Below are positions 1 to 9,357 of a stretch of DNA of 64,000 nucleotides, one piece after another (the first letter of the stretch is position 1; every line of letters starts with the position of its first letter). Source of the stretch: Bathynomus jamesi (taxonomy: Eukaryota > Arthropoda > Malacostraca > Isopoda > Cirolanidae). A program made the position numbers and the translations under genes. The notes under the pieces were generated by a model. The model was not told where the DNA came from, made no database searches, and saw nothing but the letters and a program-made list of their open reading frames with translations. The DNA lies in the NCBI GenBank assembly GCA_023014485.1, contig JAJOZX010001866.1, positions 124,001 through 188,000 on the forward strand. The letters are read 5' to 3'.

Positions 1-1
1 T

Positions 2-454
2 CGCTCTGCATTTAAGAGTGATCTGAAGACTACAGCGGCTGAACTAGTCTATGGAACAACACTGCGGCTACCAGGTGGCTACTTCACTGCAGGGGATAAG
101 TCATGCGATCCTACGGAATTCGCTCAAACACTTTCCTCTCACATGCAGTCCCTTCAGCCTGTTCCCCCTCGATTGACTAGCCAACAGAACATCTTTATTT
201 CCCCAGCCCTCCAGTCTTGCACCCACGTTTTCGTTCGTGTACCTGTCCCAAAACGGCCTCTCCAATGTCCATATGACGGACCCTATGAAGTTCTCCGACG
301 TACGCGCAAATCATTCCTCATCCAGCGCGGTTCCAAGGTCGACAAGGTTTCTATCGATCGTCTTAAGCCTGCGTTTTTGGAATCAACCTTAAGTGAGGTA
401 CAAGTAGCTACCAAAAAGGTTCAGCGGAAATCTGTGTCGTTCGGAACTCTTTGA
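2..454 (+). pseudogene. Ty3/gypsy pol 3' end (integrase C-terminal region), cut by window edge
   Basis: The plus frame beginning at base 2 is open to a TGA at 452-454, about 150 residues, and continues upstream of the window. It reads like the end of a Ty3/gypsy polyprotein: an AELVYGTTLRLPG stretch near the start, then a PYDGPYEVL motif and a terminal VSIDRLKPAF motif, which are characteristic of the chromodomain-less C-terminal end of arthropod gypsy integrases. Integrase inserts retroelement cDNA into host chromosomes. The stop is followed within 15 bases by a purine-rich tract, as expected where pol abuts the 3' LTR. I see no stop or frameshift in the visible part, so this copy may be recent, but protease, reverse transcriptase and RNase H lie outside the window. 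Confidence 0.85.
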
Positions 455-465
455 ACTTCCTCTCT

Positions 466-475
466 GGTGGGGGAG
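466..475 (+). other. Polypurine tract before a candidate 3' LTR
   Basis: GGTGGGGGAG lies 11 bases after the gypsy stop codon and is followed by TGTGTAGTGAATAC, giving the TG start expected of an LTR. This is where plus-strand DNA synthesis would be primed. Confidence 0.6.
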
Positions 476-960
476 TGTGTAGTGAATACTCTTATTTTAG
501 TTTCAAGATAAATGTTAATTTTACCGTCTTGAATTTCGGAATAGTATAAATTCATTTTAAATTAGTTACCCCATTATAATTCAATTGTGAACCACATTAA
601 TACTAATTTTATGTATACTATATTATTTTATTGTATGTAAACATAATTAATTATATATCACAATTGTCAGTTAATCATTTATATTCAAATATTTATTTTA
701 ATCTAATGCCATGTCCATTTTGCAAATAATAATAGAAAACCAAAGGTTATATTTTCCACCTTTGGTACTGTCGTAGTTTCGCCTAACGGACTCAATACGG
801 CTAGTGAGATAATCACTGGTTGGCACTTAACTAGCGGCAGTGCTTATGGCTACATCATCCAGGTTAACCTATACCGGATAGATGCGCTACGGTCCCAAGC
901 CGTAGCTTGCCTAGGCCAACGACGACGACGACGTAAACAACAAAGGCATTTAAAAAAAAG
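476..960 (+). repeat. Candidate gypsy 3' LTR (right boundary not defined)
   Basis: AT-rich DNA directly after the polypurine tract. A (GAC)n-like stretch near 921-934 and an A-run at 952-958 are possible internal landmarks. I cannot find the matching 5' LTR in the window, so the end at about 960 is only a guess. Confidence 0.3.
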
Positions 961-997
961 GGTGGCGAACTAACTCCGCTCTCCCCTATATATTAAT

Positions 998-1345
998 TTT
1001 TAGTATTATTATTTGGTAATGATTTTGTGTGTTTCGAGGTTGTTTTATTATTATTTGGTAATGATTTTGTGTTTCGAGGTTCTGTTTTATTATTATTTGA
1101 CACTGCGTGTGTACGTGGCATCGTGCCCCAAAAGCTCATATTATTATTGTTAGTAGTATTTTTATATTATTATTATGTGCCTAGATCGGTGTTTCCCTAA
1201 ACGTTATATTATTATTATTATTTGGTAATGTGTGGGTGGGTGGGTGTGTATCGCGGTCCTGTTTTACTATTATTTAACACTGTTTGTGTCATCTTTCTGC
1301 ATCGGCTGTGGGTGGCCCCTAAACTTTATATTATTTTATTTTCTC
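998..1345. repeat. Degenerate tandem repeat, about 55-60 bp unit
   Basis: Units of the type TTATTATTATTTGGTAATG followed by a TG-rich stretch and a TTTCGAGGTT or GCCCCTAAA-type tail recur four or five times with decreasing identity. The two best copies, at about 1006-1060 and 1050-1095, are almost identical. No coding potential. Confidence 0.6.
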
Positions 1346-2507
1346 ATTTTTCTTTTTATCATTAAAAAGCCAATGACGTTTTAAGATCTTACCAGGATTC
1401 AATATTTGCTCCAAAGAGTGACACCCCTGTTTTCCCTCTGGCAGTGGCACTGGCACCCACGCCGTTTTCTTTGCACCCATACTACTTGTTCCTATGTACG
1501 TGTGCCTGTGCGCATTCGTATATTTATATATTAATTACGGAAATTCTCCCATTATTAGAACGGCACTGTCCCCATATACATAAATGATTGGAGTATGGAA
1601 GGATAATAATAATTTGTACGGTTATTTTTGGTATTCATTCTTTAACCCTAGGAATATATATTGTTTTTTTAGGGAACAGGGAAATGGTTTCCAACATGTC
1701 TGTACTCTAAACAGAGATGCATGTACCTAAGTTTATTGATAGATAGATAGATAGATATTCAAACCTGTTCTTAAATTATGATTTATAAATTTGTTATAAG
1801 CGACTGTACTCAAAGTAGTTCTTACTGAAGTCTCCTTTGTACTTGTAACGTAATGTCGACTTTTTCCCACTTTTAAAGCTTTTATTATCTATAAATAATT
1901 GAAGTTCAAACGTCAGCTGTTGTTCCACGCCCAGAGCACAGGTGTTCTCCTCAGATGTAGTCCGAATGAAGCTCAGAAGTGTTTGTTGTGTTCGTGAACT
2001 CGTTACTTTGTCCTTTCCTTTTAAAAATGAAATCTCAGTGCTTTCGATCAAAACAACCCGAAGGATGTGAGTGCTTTGGCACGATTTAGTGCTTGTTTCC
2101 TGTACAACCTTTCATCAACAGTCTTGCTTTCTTTCTTTCGCTCAAACCGAACTCAATGCTGATGCGTAATAATGTACGCAGACAGCAAAGCTTTTGCTCT
2201 GTTACAACATATGGAATTATACTGTAGTAGTAGTTCTGAATTATATATTAAATAGCTTGTGATGCATTGGATATGTTAAAAATTTGAACCACAATATTCA
2301 TGATTTACACTGCTAAGGAATAAAGGATAAGGAAGTCGACACTGAGTCGTTTTTCTGCTTGTCGGCAATCAGATCTTTTTAGCCAATCACTTATTCTGAA
2401 AGAAAACCAGAACTCTGTAACTTTAAGGTTGCTAATTATTACCCCGTTTGAGGCACTTAAAGTTCAGGATTTCACCCTAAAATTCAAGTAATGTACGGAA
2501 TCGATCT
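1346..2507. other. No recognisable gene
   Basis: Mixed AT-rich DNA with a (GATA)n run at 1737-1757 and no convincing open frame. The 85-codon minus frame at 1794-2051 has no family resemblance that I recognise. Confidence 0.5.
1737..1757. repeat. (GATA)n microsatellite
   Basis: Five uninterrupted GATA units. Confidence 0.9.
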
Positions 2508-2530
2508 GGGGGGGGGGGGGGGGGGGGGGG
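2508..2530 (+). repeat. Poly-G tract, 23 bases
   Basis: Uninterrupted guanine homopolymer; the exact length may be an assembly estimate. Confidence 0.85.
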
Positions 2531-2583
2531 TTGTATTGCCAATTTATCGCCTTCCACTTACCCGTAATTTGAACTATTTTCTG

Positions 2584-2644
2584 TATATATATATATATAT
2601 ATATAATATATATATATATCTATATATATATATATATATATATA
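2584..2644. repeat. (TA)n microsatellite
   Basis: About 60 bases of TA with two interruptions. A mariner begins at its right end. Confidence 0.95.
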
Positions 2645-3403
2645 CAGGGTGGGCCGTAAGTTTCCATACATAGGAAAATAAACATTTTTTTATGATGGAC
2701 AACCATTTTTATTTATATAATATGCTCTACATGGTTGCCATTGTTTTGAAAACACATTTCAATACGTGTTCCCCACTGTTGATGAACACGCATTAGCACA
2801 GTTGACGTTATGCTTGTAATGGCGTTGTGATACGTTCCTTTAGATGATTTATGTCTCGTATCTTTTCCTGATACACCATGGCCTTCAAGTGCCCCCAAAG
2901 ATAGAAATCAAGGGGGGTGAGATCTGGGGATCTGGGAGGCCACTCCACAGGACCACGCCGACCGACCAATCCAAGCATCCGGAAACTGCTGCTGATCCAA
3001 ATACCGACGCACGTGAAGACCATAATGAGGTGGAGCTCCATCTTGCTGGAAGTAAACTGGGAAGTTACCTTCCTCGTTTAGCAGGGATGGAAAATCTCTT
3101 CTTGCAACATGTTAAGATACCTTTCGGTTAAGATTCCACTGACAAAAATTGGTCCAATAATTCTGTCACCCCATATCCCGGCCCACACCATCACTTTACC
3201 GGCACCTTGCATCTTCGTCGGACTCAGCCAGTTAGGGTTAGCATTACTCCAATAACGTATGTTTTGCCGATTAACCTCTCCATTGACGTAAAAATTTTCT
3301 TCATCAGTAAACAAGATCTTACGTCAAACGCATATTCTTAGGGTATCTGAAACATAAAAACAAACGTTTAATTTTTCCTATGTATGGAAACTTACGGCCC
3401 ACC

Positions 3404-3406
<3 letters not shown>
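2645..3406 (-). mobile_element. Mariner (DD41D-type) deletion derivative between TA targets
   Basis: The terminal inverted repeats begin CAGGGTGGGCCGTAAGTTTC at the left and end with its complement at the right; both outer flanks are TA inside (TA)n arrays, matching the TA target duplication of the Tc1/mariner superfamily. Total length is 762 bp, short for an autonomous element of about 1.3 kb. It carries the C-terminal half of the transposase on the minus strand. The N-terminal DNA-binding half is missing, so it cannot be autonomous. Confidence 0.9.
2713..3314 (-). pseudogene. Mariner DD41D-like transposase, C-terminal half, frameshifted
   Basis: Read on the minus strand, three overlapping frames together resemble the catalytic half of an IS630/Tc1/mariner transposase. 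The first catalytic aspartate is in [16 protein letters not shown] at the start, followed by [18 protein letters not shown]. The second lies in a QQDGAPPHY block that is out of frame with its surroundings. The third is in WPPRSPDLTPLDFYLWG. A final stretch, QNNGNHVEHII, matches the C-terminal ends of related elements here. At least two frameshifts separate the blocks. The enzyme would cut at the inverted repeats and join the ends to TA; this copy is dead. Confidence 0.85.

Positions 3407-3442
<36 letters not shown>
3407..3442. repeat. (TA)n microsatellite
   Basis: Right flank of the mariner at 2645-3406; probably continuous with the left array before insertion. Confidence 0.95.
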
Positions 3443-3445
<3 letters not shown>

Positions 3446-4248
3446 GGAGGAGGGAGCAAGGGCGAACGCCATAAAAATGCCCCCTCCCCACTATACAGTA
3501 TAAGGAGAGAGCCAAAATCAAGGTCTCTGAGGCCCAGGATGCCATTTTTTTATTATTTTTTTTATAAATTTTTAAAAGATTATGTAGTGTGTAAAATGCA
3601 TGTATGTGTAGTGAAAAATATAGGGAGAAGTGTGTGTTTGAGAGCATGCTGGACTGCTCACACGATAGATGAGACACGGAAAAAAGATCAGCTGAGGAGG
3701 ACAGTGACAGGAGAAACGGGAGTTCCAGCACTCCCTGTCTCCTACCTAACGTCCCTCCCGGAGTATTTCCCTGGTCAATTGGTATCTATATAGTATATCC
3801 GGTTCTAGTTATTTCCACTGTGGCTATTAAGTCTTAATTCGGTTCGATTTAATTCTGTTTAATTCAACTCTTCATAAATTTTTAATTTACTAGGACTGTA
3901 CAAGTGTACATCTAACCAAAGGAATTGTACGCAAGACGGCTTGAAAAGGGCATTAACCGTAGGCATTTACACTGCTTTTGCCTCGCTTCGCTTGGTTAAA
4001 GAAACCATCGCACTCCAGCAGTCTCACCAAACCTAACCTTATTAACTTAACCAAACGTAACCACACCAGTCGTAATTCTGACGGGTAGAAAAAGTAGCCA
4101 AACCGGGCACTAAGTTATAGTTAGATCAAACTGATCCAAATTAATTCCAGTACGTTCAATTTAATTTACTTCAAGTCTGTGCGCGATTAGACTGGTTTCC
4201 AGTTCGACCGTATTCCAATATTTTCGTTTGACTTTATTCATTGTTCCC

Positions 4249-4250
<2 letters not shown>
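3443..4250. other. No recognisable gene
   Basis: A moderately GC-rich patch at 3443-3790 is free of stops on both strands for stretches but matches no family I recognise; the rest is AT-rich. Confidence 0.5.

Positions 4251-4310
<60 letters not shown>
4251..4310. repeat. (TA)n microsatellite
   Basis: About 58 bases of near-perfect TA directly abutting a MITE. Confidence 0.95.
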
Positions 4311-4311
<1 letters not shown>

Positions 4312-4689
4312 GGATGACGCAAAAATCAGGAATCAAAGAAGAGAGAATAGATCTTTTCCGTTCTATGACCATAACTACTTTCAAAAATTACTTTTTCAGT
4401 TAAGAAATTTATAATTTTACTCCTAACTTTTGCGCAAATTCGAGTGGGTGGCGCAAAAGTCAGGAGTCAAAGTGTCATCATTGAGTAAATTATAAATTTT
4501 TAACTAAAAAATTATAAATGATAAATTTTTTAACTAAAAAAGTCATTTTTATTTAAAAATAGGGTGCTCTTCCAATACGTGCTCTACCGTAAAATTTACA
4601 TTCCAATATGGGTGCTCTTCCAATATGTGCTCTACCGCGAAACTGTGATCTACCATATTCCAATACGTGCTCTACCGTGAAACTAGCCT

Positions 4690-4790
4690 TATAAGGCTAA
4701 CTAACGAAAATATCATGACTTAACCTAACCAATCGTTAGGTCAACTATACGCCCTTGACGATTGGTTAGGTTAAGTCGTGATATTTTCGT
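4690..4790. repeat. TTAGG-module palindrome, copy 1
   Basis: The self-complementary core reads AATATCATGACTTAACCTAA at the left and its complement at the right, around a loop containing TACGCCCTTGACGATTGG. It is flanked by CTAACTAACG arms. Confidence 0.85.
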
Positions 4791-4879
4791 TAGTTAGCCT
4801 GGAATATGGAATATTAGTTAGAATATGGTAGATCACAGTTTCGCGGTAGAGCACATATTGGAAGAGCACCCCAATAGGT

Positions 4880-4982
4880 GCTAACTAACGAAAATATCAC
4901 GACCTAACCTAACCAATCGTTAGGTCAATTGTACGCCCTTGACGATTGGTTAGGTTAGGTCGTGATATTTTCGTTAGTTAGC
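4880..4982. repeat. TTAGG-module palindrome, copy 2
   Basis: About 90% identical to the palindrome 100 bp upstream, with outer arms GGTGCTAACTAACG and its complement. Confidence 0.85.
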
Positions 4983-5107
4983 ACATATTGGAATGTAAAT
5001 TTTACGGTAGAGCACGTATTGGAAGAGCACCAAAAATAGTGGAGGTCGTAGAACGAAAAAGATCCATTCTCTATGGCTCCTTTGACTCCTGACTTTGAGC
5101 CACCCTG

Positions 5108-5127
5108 TATATATATATATATATATA
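5108..5127. repeat. (TA)n microsatellite
   Basis: Short TA array between the MITE and a SINE. Confidence 0.9.
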
Positions 5128-5333
5128 ACTTTTGGTTTGCTTCCGCCCGAATTGTTCATTCTGACGAAGGTCAAGCTTTTCACTCCACCTTAGACCTACA
5201 GTTTAACGTGGAATCCGAACCACGCCTCACCAGCAGCCCAGCGTCTTAGACACTAGGCTACCCAGGGCTACCGGGTGTCGATCCCGGGGCCGATGGATTC
5301 GTAGTCAGCGACGCTAACTACTACACCACGGAG

Positions 5334-5337
<4 letters not shown>
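5128..5337 (-). mobile_element. Dimeric tRNA-derived SINE (family A), minus orientation, internally deleted
   Basis: Read on the minus strand it begins GCCTCCGTGGTGTAGTAG, an RNA polymerase III box A-like head, and continues to a box B-like GATCGAC region. A second tRNA-like unit follows (TGGGTAGCCTAGTGTCTAAG). It ends in the tail GAAGCAAACCAAAAG next to a TA array. About 80 bases between the two tRNA-like units, present in the copies at 36836 and 60843, are missing here. Confidence 0.75.

Positions 5338-5338
<1 letters not shown>

Positions 5339-5376
<38 letters not shown>
5339..5376. repeat. (TA)n microsatellite
   Basis: 38 bases of TA between the SINE and the Tc1 dimer. Confidence 0.95.
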
Positions 5377-5379
<3 letters not shown>

Positions 5380-5603
5380 TGTGTTCCAAATTATTAAGCA
5401 GATTACATTTTCTCCAGTGTTTTCAAACGTTTTTCCCCGATTTCAATGAAATTTGTAGCAAATAATCACTATATATAGCAGCATTGATGGTATTCATTTC
5501 GATAAAATATTTTTATAATTAAAATAATTATCTCATTTTATTGAAAAATATATAAAATATTGTGTTCCGAATTATTAAGCAAGTATTCTATTTACGGATC
5601 TAA

Positions 5604-6264
5604 ATGGTGAAAATGGGTCAGAAGAAGGATTTAACATTAACTGTGAAAATAAATATAGTCAAGTTACTTGCTGAAAATATAAAATCTATTGAAATTGCGA
5701 AGCAGTTTGGCAGAGCTTATCGAACTGTAAACAAGTTTGTAGCGGAGGGTGCCAAACGGAGGCAGCGAAGTGATAAAGGAGCTATAAGAAAAGTGACAAG
5801 GCGGCAGATATCTATAATCAAGCGCAAATTGCAAAGCATCCATTGTCCTCAAGTAAAGAGGTTTTTGAGCAGGCTGGCATACATAATGTACCAAGAACAT
5901 CTCGATGTGGAATCCTCCAAACAATTGGCAAGACGTGTAAACCTACGATTCAGTCACCATTAACACCCAAGTACAAGAAGCAGCGTGTTGAATGGGCGCG
6001 TCAGTACGTGAAAACAGATTTTAATACTGTATTGTTCACCGATGAATGAAAAGCAACCCTTGAGGGACTTGATGTTTGGTCAAGAAGCTGGATTGCTGAG
6101 AGCCAATTTCTACCATTGAGATTAAGACGCCAACAAGGTAGTGTCATGTTTTGGGCAGGATTGATAGGCAATGAAGTAGCTGTCTCATGCAGAGTGCCTG
6201 ATGGTGTAAAAATGAATGCCCAGTCTTACACAAACTTTCTAAAAGAAAACCTAATCCCATGGTA
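5604..6264 (+). pseudogene. Tc1-like transposase, left arm, broken
   Basis: Begins MVKMGQKKDLTLTVK with a paired helix-turn-helix region (EIAKQFGRAYRTVNKFV) followed by the RRQISIIKRKL linker. At about 5850-5890 the reading moves to another frame that continues through QSPLTPKYKKQRVEWARQYV to VLFTDE, containing the first catalytic aspartate. A TGA at 6046-6048 replaces the next residue; beyond it the frame resumes with GSVMFWAG and ends near 6264. The second catalytic aspartate and the final acidic residue are absent because the palindrome turns back. Function of the family: DDE transposase that binds inverted repeats and inserts at TA. Confidence 0.85.
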
Positions 6265-6289
6265 GAGATTGACCCTTAGCAATCCATCT

Positions 6290-6771
6290 TCTTGACCAAA
6301 CATCAAGTCCCTCAAGAGTTGCTTTTCATTCATCGGTGAACAATACAGTATTAAAATCTGTTTTCACGTACTGACGCGCCCATTCAACACGCTGCTTCTT
6401 GTACTCGGGTGTTAATGGTGACTGAATCATAGGCTTACACGTCTTGCCAATTGTTTGGAGGATTCCACATCGAGATGTTCTTGGTACATTATGTATGCCA
6501 GCCTGCTCAAAAACCTCTTTACTTGAGGACAATGGATGCTTTGCAATTTGCGCTTGATTATAGATATCTGCCGCCTTGTCACTTTTCTTATAGCTCCTTT
6601 ATCACTTCGCTGCCTCCGTTTGGTACCCTCCGCTACAAACTTGTTTACAGTTCGATAAGCTCTGCCAAACTGCTTCGCAATTTCAATAGATTTTATATTT
6701 TCAGCGAGTAACTTGACTATTTTTCTTTTCTCAGTTAGTGTTAAATCCTTCTTCTGACCCATTTTCACCAT
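6290..6771 (-). pseudogene. Tc1-like transposase, right arm, broken
   Basis: Mirror copy of the gene in the left arm with a few substitutions (for example TEKRKIV at the N-terminus where the left copy has TVKINIV). It covers the helix-turn-helix domain and extends to FTDE, with the same frame break. The arm repeats the same truncated gene, so neither arm supplies the missing C-terminal half. Confidence 0.85.
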
Positions 6772-6993
6772 TTAGATCCGTAAATAGAATACTTGCTTAA
6801 TAATTCGGAACACAATATTTTACATATTTTTCAATAAAATGAGATAATTATTTTAATTATAAAAATATTTTATCGAAATGAATACCATCAATGCTGCTAT
6901 ATATAGTGATTATTTGCTACAAATTTCATTGAAATCGGGGAAAAACTTTTGAAAACATTGAAGAAAATGTAATCTGCTTAATAATTTGGAACG

Positions 6994-6995
<2 letters not shown>

Positions 6996-7044
<49 letters not shown>

Positions 7045-7062
7045 TGTGTGTGTATATATATA
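6996..7062. repeat. (TG)n(TA)n microsatellite
   Basis: Starts at the last bases of the Tc1 terminal repeat (AGTG), suggesting that it expanded from the end of the transposon. Confidence 0.9.
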
Positions 7063-7067
7063 CACAC

Positions 7068-7397
7068 ATGGGTCGTGTGGGTTATAACCCAGCATTTTTT
7101 CAAAACTTTCACAAGCGGATTTTACTCAGTAAAACAACATCTTTGAATAGAACGTAAACTTTTATTCAATGAATATTATATATAATATTATTCATCAAAG
7201 GGCCATTTCTGCATTTTCACTCCTTTTGAACAATTCCTCGTTGCAATGGCGTCTTCTTCACTCACGATATTTTGCACCAGTTCAATGAAACGCATTTCTG
7301 AAATGAAGAGTAAATGATGGGTTAAGTTAGGTTACGTTTCTGTTGTTGTATTATATGAAAAATGAAGTAAATGATGGGTTATAACCCACAAGATCCA
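7068..7397. mobile_element. Palindromic MITE with GTGGGTTATAACCC ends
   Basis: Left ATGGGTCGTGTGGGTTATAA pairs with the right-end complement (TTATAACCCACAAGATCCAT). The GGGTTATAACCC core is itself a palindrome and occurs twice at the right side. There is no open frame; the interior has a weak mirror of AAATGATGGGTTA. Confidence 0.55.
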
Positions 7398-7410
7398 TAT
7401 ACAGTGTGTG

Positions 7411-7461
<51 letters not shown>
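7411..7461. repeat. (TA)n microsatellite
   Basis: About 45 bases of TA. Confidence 0.95.
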
Positions 7462-7465
<4 letters not shown>

Positions 7466-7534
7466 GTTTTGTTGCTGGGAACCTCAATTTATTTAATAAT
7501 AAATAGGAGAACTAAAGCTCTTAACATAGTTTAA

Positions 7535-7590
7535 TAATTTACTGCAGACGTTTGGGGATACCTTTCATCTTCATTGCAATCTTAAATCTG
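7535..7590 (-). mobile_element. Retroelement 3'-terminal motif, minus
   Basis: The complement reads AATGAAGATGAAAGGTATCC then CCAAACGTCTGCAGTAAA. This resembles the gene-distal tail of Penelope-like elements and is matched by a plus-strand copy at about 12357-12404. It is isolated, with no coding region attached. Confidence 0.4.
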
Positions 7591-7592
7591 TT

Positions 7593-8144
7593 ATAATGTT
7601 TCAGACCAACAAAGACCCTAGGATTCACTCATGGCTGGTCTACCTAACTGTGTTCGTAATTGTGTATTGTGCATGTCTTCCGTGGTGGCGGAGGGGACCT
7701 ACAATTTTACGTGGGTTCCGAACCACAAGAACATAAGAAATTTTTATAGTGGGCACATTAGGTGCCACTTCGGCCCATCGAGGTGGCTCCACTATGTAAA
7801 AACTGCCTGTACATTGGCAACGACCAATTTTTACAAAACTAAATAATTATCAATTTAAAACTAATTAATTATCAATTTAAAGCTAAAGATAGAATCTCTT
7901 GATCCAGACGATCAAGTCATAATAGACTACTATCCGCAAATATGTTACACTCAATATCTATTTATAACCGACATGCAAATATATCAGATCCAAAGAATCC
8001 AGTCAATTTCATTACGGTATCTATCAATACCAGTACCTTGCCAACCAAAAATAAGTCACGGTCCATATCAATTGCGGACCAAGTCACAATTTACAATCTT
8101 ATACATTACAATATATATACTTAGGAGGAAAAGTGTAGGTGTGG
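7593..8144 (-). mobile_element. CR1-like LINE 3' untranslated region, minus
   Basis: Bases 7593-7735 match the tails of the LINE copies at 30208-31365 and 36168-36815: shared blocks are CAACAAAGACCCTAGGAT and GGAGGGGACCTACAATTTTA. Bases 7736-7780 (complement GATGGGCCGAAGTGGCACCT) look like the same untranslated region. The 7631-7846 open frame lies in this noncoding tail. Bases 7800-8144 are AT-rich and unassigned. Confidence 0.6.
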
Positions 8145-8152
8145 CTGTAAAG

Positions 8153-9008
8153 CAGGGGTGGGGAAACCTTTCAGTACCAAGGGCGAAAATCGATAACATA
8201 AACACCTCCGCGGGCGTCTGGCAAATTTTAAGCTTATATACAGCGTGTCCCAAAGAAATGTATACCCACTTTGTTCGATAATACCAGCTATGAGGATAAT
8301 AAATATATTACTTTTTATATGTTTTTTAATAAAGAATTTTCTCCTGAATCTAAATATGTAATTATTTTTATTAAAAATTGAAGAACAAAAAAGTTACAGA
8401 TGTTTAAATTATAATTATTATTTTCGAGACTTCATGTGCGATATTTTCTAATATTTTAACCGACTGTTTTGAGATACTTATGTTTAGTGTTGATATTGAA
8501 GCATAAATGTTGTAATTATTAGTTAATTCAAAAAATTTACAAATTCCATGGTTAAATGACACTTTATCTAAGATGTTCGACGTCTTCCAGAACGTTGTTT
8601 TTGTAAGTTTTGCACAGTGCCGTCGGTTTCAAACTTATCTCGTATACGTGCAAAAATATTAGAAAATATCGCACATGAAGTCTCGAAAATAATAATTATA
8701 ATTTAAACATCTGTAACTTTTTTGTTTTTCAATTTTTAATAAAAATAATTACATATTTAGATTCAGGAGAAAATTCTTTATTAAAAAACATATAAAAAGT
8801 AATATATTTATTATCCTCATAGCTGGTATTATCGAACAAAGTGGGTATACATTTCTTTGGGACACGCTGTATATAAGATGTATTTTAAAAAGCTATTTGC
8901 TGGGCTGTAAATAAATAATTTTTAGTAAATAATAAATACCTAAGCGGGCGAATTGAAATTAGCTCGTGGGCGAAATTTCGCCCGCGGGCGAGGGTTTCCC
9001 CACCCCTG
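8153..9008. mobile_element. Non-autonomous hAT element with nested mariner (composite copy 1)
   Basis: Terminal repeats are CAGGGGTGGGGAAACC at the left and its complement ending CCCCACCCCTG at the right, the usual CAGGGGTGG start of many animal hAT elements. Exact 8-bp target duplications CTGTAAAG lie at 8145-8152 and 9009-9016. Subterminal GGGCG-rich blocks (GGGCGAAAATCGAT; GCGGGCGAGGG) flank a mariner palindrome at 8241-8869. No hAT transposase is present. The copy at 19903-20756 has the same mariner at the same internal site. Confidence 0.92.
8241..8869 (-). mobile_element. Palindromic mariner nested in the hAT
   Basis: Ends CAGCGTGTCCCAAAGAAATG and its complement, TA duplication (8239-8240, 8870-8871), and arms of about 220 bp. 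The unique centre (8459-8650) on the minus strand retains a transposase linker region reading RIRDKFETDGTV and QRSGRRRT, the helix-turn-helix and GRPR-like motif of mariner transposases. Catalytic regions are gone. Confidence 0.85.
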
Positions 9009-9099
9009 CTGTAAAGACTGTACAGTAATGTAGAAATGTGTGTGCACCCATTTTGGGTCTCCCATTTAAAGGTGTTTGTGGGGCAAGTGAAAATCATGA

Positions 9100-9344
9100 G
9101 TTTTTCAATACCTCACAGTACTATGGGGGACACCGCTCGGCAGAGGAATCTCTTTAAATGGGGTGTGTAAGGACAGAGAGTATCCCCTAACCCAAGATGC
9201 TGCCTCCCTATATCCCACAACACTTGTAAAACTATGTTTTCTTAAATTTGTTCTACATCTTGGCTTAAATAATTTCATACTATGACCTCCAGTCTGGTTA
9301 TTGTGATCTTTAATGAAAAGAGAATCAAAATCTATCTTATCCAA
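9100..9344 (-). pseudogene. LINE reverse transcriptase C-terminal fragment
   Basis: The minus frame reads FKPRCRTNLRKHSFTS near its middle, equivalent in position to the CKLTSRRFETAVAKNFF block of the neighbouring CR1-like copy but from a different lineage. This block lies downstream of the polymerase domain in jockey/CR1-type non-LTR elements. The fragment is 5' truncated and followed by 110 bases of unassigned DNA up to the hAT right end. Confidence 0.55.
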
Positions 9345-9357
9345 CCCTTAATTTTAC

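Larger units (their letters stand above)
4311..5107. mobile_element. Palindromic mariner-type MITE with nested palindromes
   Basis: The left end (GGATGACGCAAAAATCAGGA) and right end (complement of CAGGGTGGCTCAAAGTCAGG) form imperfect inverted repeats that continue into a GATCTTTTCCGTTCTA block. A (TA)n array lies on both sides. A partial internal copy of the terminal repeat occurs at 4444-4475. Inside is a second palindrome (about 4562-5032) built from GGTGCTCTTCCAATACGTGC-type units, and inside that two copies of a TTAGG-containing palindromic module. There is no coding sequence. Confidence 0.75.
5377..6998. mobile_element. Tc1-like element as a head-to-head palindromic dimer
   Basis: The left end CACTGTGTTCCAAATTATTA and the right end are inverted copies, and the identity continues for roughly 730 bp on each side of a loop at about 6110-6255. 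Each arm holds the 5' half of the same transposase gene in opposite orientation. A second CACTGT-type repeat (TTGTGTTCCGAATTATTAAG, about 5560) sits just before the start codon in each arm. The left flank is TA; at the right the TA is replaced by a (TG)n run. Such dimers arise by aberrant replication or repair of a single element. Confidence 0.9.

Noticed and set aside
2508..2530. A G-quadruplex regulatory element
   Set aside because: A plain G homopolymer next to a microsatellite; nothing links it to a gene and its length may be unreliable.
7631..7846. A 71-codon gene
   Set aside because: It lies in the 3' untranslated region of a minus-strand LINE, whose other copies have the same sequence.
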